A DNA stretch of 64,000 nucleotides, from assembly GCA_965213905.1 (NCBI GenBank), contig CBDCAK010000001.1, positions 124,001 to 188,000 on the forward strand, written 5' to 3'. The notes beneath the pieces are model-generated. The model was not told the origin of the DNA. It worked only from the letters and a program-made list of their open reading frames with translations, and did no database searches. This document shows positions 8,285 to 16,769 of the stretch, one piece after another. This stretch comes from SIRX01 sp965213905 (GTDB lineage Bacteria; Actinomycetota; Rubrobacteria; Rubrobacterales; Rubrobacteraceae). The number at the start of each line of letters is the position of its first letter. Positions within the stretch are counted from its first letter, which is position 1. The translations under genes and the position numbers were made by a program.

Positions 8285-8877
8285 AGGTCGGATACATTCG
8301 CACCTCAAAGAAGGATCAGAACCTCGATCTGCAGCGTAAAGAACTCGAAGATTTTGGTTGCAAGAGAATCTTCAAGGAGCAGATCTCATCCCGCAAAGCC
8401 GACCGCCCGGAGCTACGCGCCGCCATCGACTACTGTAGGGAGGGCGATGAGCTTGTGGTGTGGAAGCTCGATCGCTTCGGCCGCTCTCTCAAAGAGCTCA
8501 TAGAACTCGTGAACAGCGTCAGGGAACGCGGTATAGAGTTTGTCTCTCTGCGGGAGAGTCTGGACACTACGACACCGGGGGGCAAACTTGTCTTCCACGT
8601 CTTCGGGGCGGTAGCCGAGTTCGAGCGTGACATTATCCGCGAGAGAACAATGGCCGGTCTCGAAGCGGCCAGGGCTCGGGGCAGGAAGGGCGGGCGCAAG
8701 CCGGTAATGGATGAGAAGAAGCTCGCACTGGCCTCCAAGATGCTCAAGAACCGGGAGATACCTGTCGGAGAGGTATGCGAAGCGGTGGGCGTATCACGCT
8801 CGACACTCTATCGCCACCTCAGGCCCGATGGATCGGCGAGAGAACCTACAATAGACCACTCCTCTCAGCATACCTAA
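8281..8877 (+). CDS. Serine recombinase (Hin/Pin invertase-resolvase type)
   Basis: Catalytic Ser is in GYIRTSKKDQN. The protein continues with VWKLDRFGRSLKEL, the GGKLVFHVFGAVAEFERDIIRERT motif and a C-terminal helix-turn-helix (VGEVCEAVGVSRSTLYRHL). Its length of 198 residues is normal. ATG 8281 overlaps the PIN toxin stop as ATGA, so the recombinase is translationally coupled to a toxin-antitoxin pair, an unusual arrangement. No obvious inversion or res site was seen. The 8878-9053 gap holds only a tandem CGCCGCGACGAA repeat. Confidence 0.9.
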   Translation: MKVGYIRTSKKDQNLDLQRKELEDFGCKRIFKEQISSRKADRPELRAAIDYCREGDELVVWKLDRFGRSLKELIELVNSVRERGIEFVSLRESLDTTTPGGKLVFHVFGAVAEFERDIIRERTMAGLEAARARGRKGGRKPVMDEKKLALASKMLKNREIPVGEVCEAVGVSRSTLYRHLRPDGSAREPTIDHSSQHT

Positions 8878-9053
8878 TTTACGTTGCAAGCCTTACCATA
8901 CAGATTTCCCATTTAGGTACCGTGACCCCTGCGTGCTCGGGCTGGCATCGTCACGTACCACGCCGCCGCGACGAACGCCGCGACGAACGCCGTTGCGGCC
9001 ATCAGCAAAGCGGGCTGACGCCCACCGACCCAGTCAGCGCTCACAGTCAGCGC

Positions 9054-10010
9054 TCATCTAGGTCGGCCGGACACGTCCGCCCCCACCGCTCCCTTTTGCG
9101 TGAGCGCCTGGGCTGTACCCGAGACGATCATCAGGGCTGCCGCGAGCAACGCCAGGTACGCAAATGCGCCGATCTCGACGGTCGAGACGTTCGAGGGGGC
9201 AAAGGGGTGGTCGACGATCCTGTAAAGGATCTGCCCGGCCGAGATGAAGCCCAACGCGGCTACCAGCCAGCCCAGGGCCGCCGGGCCTAGCGGGGATCGT
9301 CTGCGGGCCGCGGCCCACGTGATCCCCAAGACCGCCAGGGTGACCACTGAGACGAGGCTGCTGGTGTGGGGCGTCGGCAGCCACCCGCTCCAGAACTGCT
9401 CGCCGAAGCGGCCGTCGGTTCTGTAGAAAGTGAAAAAAGTGTAGCCGAGCACCCACTGCCCCACCGCCCCCAGGCTCGCCAGGACCAGCCAGAGGGTCAC
9501 GCCGCCCTGCGCCTGCGCCGGTCGGGCCCTGGCCGGTGTCTCCCGGGCTGTCCGGCTGAGAGCGTGGAGCAGCCCGCCGGCCGTCACCGCCAGGCACCCG
9601 GCAAAGGCGAGCCAGATCCCGGCCAGGAGGTTCGTCGGCGGGGCCTCCAAAGGCGGGCAGTAGAAGTAGCAGCCGCCCCCGAGGATCCAGCCGTACGTCT
9701 CTATGGAGCCGCTGAAGGGCGGCACGATCATCCGGTAGCCGAGTTGCAGGGTAGCCAGTAACCCTACTACTCCCACGACCAGCCCCACGCTCAGGCCCCG
9801 GATGGGGTTGCGCCCCAGGGCCGTCGCGACGACCAGCCCGACCGTCACCACCGCCGAGAGGACGATGAGATCTGAGGTGTGAGGAATCCCGAAAAAGGGG
9901 TCCTCCCGCTTGCCGTCTTCGTGCACGTAGAAATCGAAGCCCACGAGGGCAACGAGCTGGAGCACACAACCCCCCAGCGCCAGCCAGAGCCACAACGTTA
10001 TACTCCGCAC
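9054..10010 (-). CDS. Polytopic membrane protein with internal duplication, unrecognised
   Basis: A 318-residue protein with about eight hydrophobic segments. The two halves are related: IPHTSDLIVLSAVVT/GYRMIVPPF in the first and TPHTSSLVSVVTLAV/LYRIVDHPF in the second. This indicates a four-helix unit duplicated in tandem. A Cys-containing loop (GGGCYFYCPP) interrupts the first half. The conserved HTS and YR residues sit at equivalent membrane edges and might be functional. I do not recognise the family. It is separate from the downstream superoxide dismutase. Confidence 0.7.
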   Translation of the reverse strand: MRSITLWLWLALGGCVLQLVALVGFDFYVHEDGKREDPFFGIPHTSDLIVLSAVVTVGLVVATALGRNPIRGLSVGLVVGVVGLLATLQLGYRMIVPPFSGSIETYGWILGGGCYFYCPPLEAPPTNLLAGIWLAFAGCLAVTAGGLLHALSRTARETPARARPAQAQGGVTLWLVLASLGAVGQWVLGYTFFTFYRTDGRFGEQFWSGWLPTPHTSSLVSVVTLAVLGITWAAARRRSPLGPAALGWLVAALGFISAGQILYRIVDHPFAPSNVSTVEIGAFAYLALLAAALMIVSGTAQALTQKGAVGADVSGRPR

Positions 10011-10081
10011 GGTCCTCCATACTTAGTTGCTCCGTACTTAGTTGCTATGCCCTGGCCCACACCATAAGTCTCGAGGGGGGA

Positions 10082-10744
10082 TCAGGCCTGACGCAACCGC
10101 CGGAAGATGAGCAGGCTGGCACCCGCGAGTATCAGGAGAGCCGGTACAGTAGCCAGGGAGAGGAGGCTCATGCCGCCGGTCTCTGGCATCGTCACCGCAG
10201 CTTCGATAACACCCGCGGCGACCCGGTCCCCGGATGTGCCCGGACCGGTTTGCGGGTCGTCGTTAGTCCGGTAGTCATCCGGCATGGCATGGATCATAAG
10301 CGCGCTACCATCTTCGTCCAGTATGGAGTTCGGACCACCCGAGAGCGTGATCCGATCGTTTACCGTCTGATAGCTCGCCGTACCGTCCTCTGCCACGGTG
10401 ATGTTCTCCAGGTCGCCCGCGTGCGGGCCTTGAGGGTTGTCGAAGCCGTGTTCGGCGTCGGTCGGGTTGAAGTGGCCGCCGGCGGACTTGAAGTCTGAAC
10501 TGCTCAGGTCACCCGTCTCGTGAATGTGGATACCGTGGACCCCGGGCTCGATACCCCCCGTTATGCTGACGGTGATAGTTACACCGCTTTCGCCTTCGAC
10601 GAACTCGGCGCTACCAACCGGGTTGCCCTCGTTATCTTGTAGGTCGGCGGTCGCCGTAGCTGAGGTTTGGGCGAGGGCGCCAGTTCCTAAAGTGGCTAAC
10701 AGCACCATCACTGTCAGCATCGCCATAAACGTAATTTTCCTCAT
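10082..10744 (-). CDS. Surface-anchored Cu/Zn superoxide dismutase-like protein
   Basis: A signal peptide (residues 1-25, ending ALA) precedes a SOD_Cu domain: GVHGIHIHETGD, SAGGHFNP, EHGFDNPQGPHAGDL and MIHAMPDD. All seven metal ligands (six His, one Asp) are visible. The two disulfide cysteines of classic enzymes are absent (GDL for GDC, VAAGVI for ACGVI). The tail has MPETGG at residue 186, a hydrophobic span and RRLRQA, which resembles a sortase-sorting signal with Met for Leu. The enzyme would detoxify superoxide at the cell surface. It is likely monocistronic. Confidence 0.85.
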   Translation of the reverse strand: MRKITFMAMLTVMVLLATLGTGALAQTSATATADLQDNEGNPVGSAEFVEGESGVTITVSITGGIEPGVHGIHIHETGDLSSSDFKSAGGHFNPTDAEHGFDNPQGPHAGDLENITVAEDGTASYQTVNDRITLSGGPNSILDEDGSALMIHAMPDDYRTNDDPQTGPGTSGDRVAAGVIEAAVTMPETGGMSLLSLATVPALLILAGASLLIFRRLRQA

Positions 10745-10976
10745 CTGCTTACCCCTTCCTTCTCAGGATCTTCGTACCCTGATGTTTCTGTCCCAGGATA
10801 AATGATGCCACACAGCGGAGTTCGACGCATCTAATGAAAGCTCATTCATCCAACTTCTGAGAGAGGTCCATTGCTTTCTCGCTTCAGGCACAGCCTGATG
10901 CGTCCACTCTCACCGCCCTTCTAGGGGGTTACAAAGTGTAGAACCCGGAGGGAATTAGTTAGTACACGCTCTCTGG

Positions 10977-11507
10977 CTATGCCCCCTTCTGTCGTAGTCC
11001 GAAGGTGTAACTTCTATCTTGGATGTCGCTGGCGTAGTGGAAGGGCCTGCCGTCTTCGAAGCCAAACAGTCCTGGAGCCCTCATGATGGTGACTCTGCCC
11101 GCAGAGGCGTCTATCTCCCGAGCATTACTCCCAGACCTGTCAGAGCAGACGTAGAATCTACCCCTTCCACCGATGTTGAAGATACAAACCAGGTTTATGT
11201 AGCTCTTTCCGCCCTTATGAGGGGTTATGCCCATGGAGCCCTCTTCATATCTCTGGAGCACCATCGAGTTGAAGCGTAGAGGTTCTCTCAGGGGGTAGGG
11301 CTCCATCTCCGAGAGACGCTCGTTCAACAGATCCTCGAAGACATCCCGAAGGAGAAAGTATCTGCTGCCTTGGGGGAAGTCGGTGAAGGAGGAGACCTGT
11401 TGCTTTACTCTCCGCTGTGCGCTACCTACGACTTGGAATATCTTGGCCGACGAACTGAAGCGCGGAGGCTTTATCCGCACCGACCCCGTGGAGTCGGCCT
11501 TTCGCAC
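10977..11507 (-). pseudogene. 2OG-Fe(II) dioxygenase-like protein, N-terminally truncated
   Basis: The segment FNSMVLQRYEEGSMGITPHKGG, then FNIGGRGRFYVCSDRSG, RPFHYASDI and YTFGLRQ, has the order of an AlkB-like/2OG-oxygenase jelly roll. The expected HxD metal motif reads His-Lys-Gly, so one iron ligand may be lost. Family resemblance fades near 11410, where the opposite-strand methyltransferase begins, and the leader upstream (to 11507) looks unrelated. It is probably a decayed gene cut by a rearrangement. The identification is tentative. Confidence 0.4.
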
Positions 11508-12315
11508 GGTACCTCGCTACCTATTCATTCCGGAGGTGGACCCCGATCAGGCTTACCAGGATAAAGTCGTCCCCATAGAGTCCGCAGGTGGAGAAACGGA
11601 TAGCGCGGTCGCAAGCTCGGCTTCCCAGCCGGCCATCGTGGCTACGATGCTCGAACAACTCGAACTCTCGCCCAGTCACCGCGTCTTGGAGGTCGGGGCG
11701 GGCAGCGGCTACAACGCCGCCCTGATGGCCCACATGGTGGGCGAGGAGGGTTTGGTGGTCACGGTCGAGATCGACGAGGCCCTGGCACGGAGGGCGCGCG
11801 AGAGCTTGGCGACGGCCGGTCTCGAGACAACCGAGTCGGGGTGGGTGGAGGTGGTGCATGGAGACGGAGGGGCAGGCTACCCTGACGAGACGCCCTACGA
11901 CCGGATCATCGTCACGGCCGGCGCCCCGGATATCGCCCCCGCCTGGCGCGAGCAGTTACGTGCCGACGGACGGCTTGTGTTGCCCCTGGAGATCTGGCGC
12001 GGCCTGCAGGTGTGTACAGCGTTTGAGCCCACAGGCAAACATCTGACGAGCTTAGCAGCGCAGTGGTGCGGCTTCGTGCCCTTGCGCGGTGCGTTGGCCG
12101 AAGCCTCGCTAGAGGAGCCAGAGGTAGAGGCTGCGATCGAGCCGTCCCTCCAAAAAAGATTGTGCGGACTGCGTGAGGCATCCTTGGCCTCCGGCCTGTT
12201 CGTCCCTGAAGCGTTACGGATAAAAGCCTACCCGCGAGAGTCAGGCTACGTTCTATCTTCTGAGGAGCTGGTCGTGGAAAAGAGATGGTCTCGACTCGTG
12301 CTCGACTGGCGATAA
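11383..12315 (+). CDS. Protein-L-isoaspartate O-methyltransferase-like enzyme
   Basis: FIRTDPVESAFRTVPRYLF, SASQPAIVATMLEQL, LEVGAGSGYNAALMAHMVG (SAM motif I) and PYDRIIVTAGAPDIAPAW define the PCMT family, which repairs isoaspartyl residues or, in relatives, modifies peptides. An extra C-terminal region of about 110 residues is typical of actinobacterial forms. The only start is GTG 11383, giving about 15 unfamiliar residues before TTWNILADELKRGG, where homology seems to begin. The first bases overlap the truncated minus-strand gene, so the natural start may have been lost in a rearrangement. Confidence 0.75.
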   Translation: MKEETCCFTLRCALPTTWNILADELKRGGFIRTDPVESAFRTVPRYLFIPEVDPDQAYQDKVVPIESAGGETDSAVASSASQPAIVATMLEQLELSPSHRVLEVGAGSGYNAALMAHMVGEEGLVVTVEIDEALARRARESLATAGLETTESGWVEVVHGDGGAGYPDETPYDRIIVTAGAPDIAPAWREQLRADGRLVLPLEIWRGLQVCTAFEPTGKHLTSLAAQWCGFVPLRGALAEASLEEPEVEAAIEPSLQKRLCGLREASLASGLFVPEALRIKAYPRESGYVLSSEELVVEKRWSRLVLDWR

Positions 12316-12401
12316 GCGACGAGCAGATCCGAGCCCACTACCCTGCCCACTACCTTGAAGCCGCTCCGTTATCTTCAGGTGGCCAGACGAGCTGGTCGAC
12401 C

Positions 12402-12975
12402 TCAAAGCCCGGTCAGCTCCTCCGAGAGCCGCCTTAACCTCTCGCGGGCCTCCCTGTCGGAAGCCTGCCCGTCTGCGCGAGACTCGCTCTTCCCATCGAA
12501 ATAGCGGCCCGTGACTCCTTCTACCTCGGGGGAGGTTGCCAGATAGATGGTGGCTTCCACGCCTTCCTCCACACTGCTCATCGCGCTGCCGAAGGTCTCG
12601 CGGACCATCTTGGTGTCCATGAGGGTCGCCGGATGCAGGGCGTTCACGCTGACGCCCGCGTCCCCAAGCATCCCGGCAAGCTCGAAAGCGTCCATGATCA
12701 TTGCCAGCTTGCTCTGCCCGTAGGCTCTCATAGGATCGTAGCCGCTTTTCAGCATAACGTCGTCGAAGTTTATGGGGCTCTGTCCCGCGGAGGCCACGTT
12801 GACTATCCGGGCTGAGGAGGACTCACGTAAGAGTGACAACAGCAGGCGGTTGAGCAAGAAGTGGGAGAGGTAGTTTATGGTGAAGGTAAGCTCTATGCCA
12901 TCCTCGTTCTCCCGGCGCTCGCCCATGATCACCCCGGCGTTGTTTATCAGCACGTCTAGGCCCAGTGCTCGGGTC
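12402..12975 (-). pseudogene. Short-chain dehydrogenase, C-terminal fragment
   Basis: Reads LGLDVLINNAGVIMGERREN, LTFTINYLSHFLLNRLLL, ARIVNVASAGQ and the catalytic YGQSK (YxxxK). The cofactor-binding N-terminal 70-80 residues are missing. Resemblance stops at about 12975, exactly where a GGG-led segment that may be a Tn3 end begins, so transposon insertion or deletion probably truncated it. It converges with the methyltransferase gene. Confidence 0.75.
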
Positions 12976-13096
12976 CGTGTCATTTGCCGCAAGGTATCAA
13001 GAACAGTAGCAACGGTGTTTTTGATTCGCCGTGACGCTCCTATTCTGTTATCTTTTGGGCGCTTGCTAAGCCTAATAGTAGCCGTTGGAGGGGAAC

Positions 13097-15252
13097 ATGC
13101 GCCGGGAGTGGGATCCCGAAGACCTGATCGCTTGCTGGACGCTGACCGAGACTGACTGGCCGCTGGTAGGCAACAAGACAGGTCCAACCCGCCTCGGGTT
13201 CGTGTTGTCTCTGAAGTTTTTCGAGCTCGAGGCACGCTTTCCGCGTCACACCGGCGAGATCCCGCCAGCGGCGGTCGAGTATATGGCTTCTCAGGTGAAG
13301 ACCGAGCCGGAGTTGCTCGCCCGCTACCGTTTCTCAGGACGCACTTTCGAGTACCATCGGGCTCAGATCCGCCGCGCATTCGGCTTCAGGGAAGCCACGG
13401 CCGAAGATGAGAAGGCTTTGACCCTGTGGCTGGCCGAAGAAGTATGCCCGGTCGAGCTGCGCGAGGAGCGACTGCGGGAGGCACTCGCTGCCCGATGTAG
13501 AGCCAAGCGACTAGAACCACCGGGTCCGAGCCGCATAGGGCGAGTGGTAGGCTCTGCCAAGGCTGCTTCCGAGCAGAGTTTCTGCGAGACTACAGTCTCC
13601 CGCCTATCGGCCAAATCGGTTGCACGGCTCAAGGAACTGGTCGCTGAGGAAGATAGCGAAGATGGTATCGGCAACCGTGACGTTGGTAGACGCGGCATGC
13701 TCGCAGAACTAAAGGCCGATCCGGTCCGGGTGAGTCTCGAAACACTCAAGCGCGAGACGAGAAAGCTGGAGCGCGTTAGGGAAATAGGATTGCCCGAAGC
13801 CCTCTTCGAGGACGCATCGGAGAAGCTCGTGGGAGCGTGGCGGGAGAGGGCTGCCCGCTCCTACCCCTCTGACTTGAGAAACTCGCCACGCCAGATCCGG
13901 CTCACACTGCTCGCGGCGCTGTGCTGGTCCCGAGCTTCGGAGATAACCGACTCGCTGGTAGACCTCCTCATCGCCATCGTCCGTAAGATGGACGTACGGG
14001 CCGAGCGCCGGGTCGAAGGCGAGTTGCTCGAAGATCTCAAGCGTGTCAGGGGTAAGGAGGGTATCCTCTTTCAAGTAGCGCAGGCAGCAGTCGACCACCC
14101 CGATGACACCGTCCGCAGGGCACTCTACCCTGTAGTGGGCGAGGGGACACTCAGGGACCTCGTGCGAGAAGCCAAGGCCAACCAGAACGCCTTCCGCGGC
14201 CGGGTGCGCACGGTCCTGCGCTCTTCGTATACCGGACATTACCGTCAAATGCTCCCTCATCTTCTCTCCGCCCTCTCGTTTCACTCCAACAACACTGCCT
14301 ACAGGCCGGTGATGGACGCGATCGAACTCCTCTACCGATACGTAGAACAGGAGCGCATCAGACACTACGATCCCACCGAAACGGTGCCCATGGAGGGTGT
14401 GGTGCCCGCAGAGTGGCGTGGGGCGGTGATGAACGAGCAAGGGAAAGTCGAGCGGTTCCCTACGAGCTGTGTGCGTTGATCGCCCTGTGCAACGCTATCC
14501 GCCGCCGGGAGGTCTGGATCGCCGGCTCCACGAGGTGGCGCAACCCCGAGGAAGATCTACCTCAGGACTTTGAGGAGAACCGTGACGTCCACTATGACGC
14601 TTTGAGTCAGCCACTCGACGCGGGCGAGTTTGTAGCCAACCTGAAGAGCAAGCACGCCGCCGCGTTAGAAAGGTTTAACACCGCCCTCGCAGAGGGCACC
14701 GCAGGCGGTGTCCGCATCACCACCCGTCACGGCAGACCCTGGATAAGCGTGCCGAAAGTGAACAAGCTGCCGGAACCATCAAACCTATCCGCTCTCAAGG
14801 ACGAGGTCGAGCAACGCTGGGGCACCATAGACCTACTCGACGTGCTGAAAGAAGCCGCCCTGCTGACTGGTTTCGATGAGGAGTTCCCGTCAGTTGCCAG
14901 CAGGGAGATTATAGATCCCGAAACGTTGCGCCGACGCCTCTTGCTCGTGCTCTTCGCCCTCGGCACCAACGTAGGCATCAAGCAGATCGTAGCCACCGGA
15001 GACCACGGCGAGACGGTAGCTACGCTCCGCAGAGTCAGACTCACCCGCGTGAACCGGGACAACCTGCGCCGCGCCGTCGCCCGGCTGGTCAACGCAACGT
15101 TCGAGGTACGAGACGAACTCTGGTGGGGAGAGGGAACTACGTGCGCCTCTGACTCCAAGAAATTTGGCTCTGTGGAGTCCAATATCATGACCGAATGGCA
15201 CCAGCGCTACCGCGGTCCGGGAGTGATGATCTACTGGCATATAGAGAAGAAG
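13097..15252 (+). pseudogene. Tn3-family transposase (DUF4158 N-domain), frameshifted and truncated
   Basis: The N-terminal DUF4158 domain (WTLTETDWPLVGNKTGPTRL, GFVLSLKFFELEARFP) runs into VVPAEWRGAVMNEQGKVERF. A one-base loss near 14455 then shifts the frame to PYELCALIALCNAIRRREVW. The second part carries the DDE_Tnp_Tn3 start, including ASDSKKFGSVESN with the first catalytic Asp and YWHIEKK, then ends abruptly near 15252. About 270 catalytic-domain residues are absent. GGAGG precedes ATG 13097. Confidence 0.85.
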
Positions 15253-15286
15253 AGGAGTGCGAGTAGCAAATGCGCAGGATCCTACG

Positions 15287-15952
15287 CTAAGCTCCGGACA
15301 ACTTGGAGCCAGCTTCCTGCCTCATCCGCTTAACGATCTCGTTGACAGTGGTCTTTGAGATGCCCAGCCGTTCGGCCACCCGTCGCTGCGAGTAGCCTTC
15401 CTCCTCAATAAGCTTCATAACCTCGCCAGCATGCTTATCCGAAGGTCGATACCCTCGCCGGCGTCCGAAAACCTGCCCTCTCGCCTTTGCAGCCGCGACA
15501 CCACTTCTCACCCGCTCACGCAGCAGATCGTGCTCGAACTCTGCGAGGCTCGCCATCAGGTTGGCGACGAGCTTGCCCTGTGGCGTAGAAAGGTCGAACG
15601 TAAGACCCGTCGTTGCGATCAGCGACACGTCCCAAGAGGCGAGCTCCCCCAGCGTATCCATGAGATCCTGCGTCGAGCGGCCCCAGCGAGTCATCTCCGT
15701 GACCAGCACCGCGTCGATCTCACGCCGCTGCGCTAGTTCCATCACCCGCTTGCGCTCCACCGGCTGCTTGCCCTTTGCCTTCCGGATACCGGAGAGCTTC
15801 TCCTTGAAGACCTCCACCACCTCGAAGTCCGCTCGCTCAGCATACTCCAGCAGGTCACGTTCTTGACGGTCATTATCCTGATCGCTCGTGGAGACGCGGC
15901 AATAAATCGCCACCCTTCTCCGCCCGTCCGTAGACGCGTTTCGCTGTACCAA
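15287..15952 (-). CDS. Serine recombinase (resolvase)
   Basis: A 221-residue resolvase: YCRVSTSDQDNDRQ with the catalytic Ser, VTEMTRWGRSTQDLMD, TPQGKLVANLMASLAEFEHDLLRERV and a C-terminal helix-turn-helix (YSQRRVAERLGISKTTVNEIV). It appears intact. It faces the 3' end of the broken Tn3 transposase, so it is the likely tnpR of that unit. The AT-richer 15953-16086 stretch upstream could hold its res site, but no repeats were resolved. Confidence 0.85.
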   Translation of the reverse strand: MVQRNASTDGRRRVAIYCRVSTSDQDNDRQERDLLEYAERADFEVVEVFKEKLSGIRKAKGKQPVERKRVMELAQRREIDAVLVTEMTRWGRSTQDLMDTLGELASWDVSLIATTGLTFDLSTPQGKLVANLMASLAEFEHDLLRERVRSGVAAAKARGQVFGRRRGYRPSDKHAGEVMKLIEEEGYSQRRVAERLGISKTTVNEIVKRMRQEAGSKLSGA

Positions 15953-16086
15953 TTAAACCCCCTCGGATTTAGGACTTTGTAACTCGCTAAAGCAGCGGCT
16001 TTTCGGCTCCTTGGAAGCGTACCAGTAAAAGAAGAGTCTAGCCGGTACAAAAAACAACTCAACCTACGCTCTTACTCTCGGCACAC

Positions 16087-16707
16087 TTACCTCTGGTACC
16101 AGGAAGGCGCTGGTCCGTACAGGCGCGACGGAGTGCTCTCCTCGTAAGGCATTCCTTTGGGCCAGCTCGCCAGTTCCATCGTCATGCCCCAGGGGGTGAG
16201 GAAGTATACGAACTTCAGGCCTTCGCTTGGCTGTCCCGTTACCGTGGTCGGTTCACCCAGGACCTCGATGCTCGGCTGCTGCTTCAGGTAGGCGACGGCC
16301 GGCTCTATATCCTCGACGTAGAAAGCCAGGTGGCTGGCACCTACGGCGCTGTTTTTGGGCGGTTGCGTCTGCTGCTCTGATGCCTCAGGCACCTTAAACT
16401 CCAAGAGTTCGATGTTGGTATTGGGCCCGCAGCGGAGCGCGGCGAGGTTTAGCGTCGCGCCGGGGTGGGCGTTTAGATGGGTTCTCATCCAGTCACCACC
16501 TTCATCCTCGAAGGGGCCGGCTTTGTACAGAAATTCGCAGCCGAGCACGTTTGCAAAGAAGTCAACGGCCTGGTCGAGGTCCGGCACCGTGTAGGCGCAG
16601 TGGTCCACGTTACGGACTGTGGGGATGCTGCCTCCCTTGTTGCTCGTCGGTGTGTGCGCATCTATCTCAGCCTCCTCTCGTCCGCGGCAGCCTTGTCGTG
16701 ACCTCAT
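16087..16707 (-). CDS. VOC-family protein (glyoxalase/dioxygenase fold)
   Basis: VRNVDHCAYTVPDLDQAVDFF and a second ASHLAFYVEDIEPAVAYL begin the two betaalphabetabetabeta units. FVYFLTPWGMTMELASWP carries the last metal-ligand Glu. Metal residues (His, His, Glu) are present, so it may be a dioxygenase, lyase or resistance protein. The substrate is not predictable. No ATG lies just before the fold, so ATG 16707 with a 30-residue leader is taken, and the true start may be internal. It is monocistronic. Confidence 0.75.
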   Translation of the reverse strand: MRSRQGCRGREEAEIDAHTPTSNKGGSIPTVRNVDHCAYTVPDLDQAVDFFANVLGCEFLYKAGPFEDEGGDWMRTHLNAHPGATLNLAALRCGPNTNIELLEFKVPEASEQQTQPPKNSAVGASHLAFYVEDIEPAVAYLKQQPSIEVLGEPTTVTGQPSEGLKFVYFLTPWGMTMELASWPKGMPYEESTPSRLYGPAPSWYQR

Positions 16708-16769
16708 CTAGTAAGCCCACCTAGTTTTACGATCCTCTCGCGGTGCGACCCAAATTAGGGACGTGCCGT

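Larger units (their letters stand above)
12971..15952. mobile_element. Degenerate Tn3-family transposon (transposase remnant plus resolvase)
   Basis: Contains a frameshifted, 3'-truncated transposase on plus and a resolvase on minus. The left limit is inferred from loss of the host SDR frame at GGGTCCGTGTCATTTGCC, which would be a plausible Tn3 end. I found no matching right end, so the limits are approximate. Confidence 0.55.

Noticed and set aside
8951..8990. CGCCGCGACGAACG tandem repeat as a CRISPR-like array
   Set aside because: Only two and a half units of 12-14 bases, no spacers and no cas genes. No CRISPR array is present in the window.
9058..10020. 320-codon minus-strand frame overlapping the membrane protein gene
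   Set aside because: Low-complexity Arg/Gly/Pro shadow without hydrophobic segments. The other frame has clear helices and an internal repeat.
12976..13379. N-terminal extension of the SDR frame across the Tn3 boundary
   Set aside because: Residues upstream of LGLDVLINNAG are Arg/Ser-rich with no Rossmann motif and overlap the Tn3 transposase gene.
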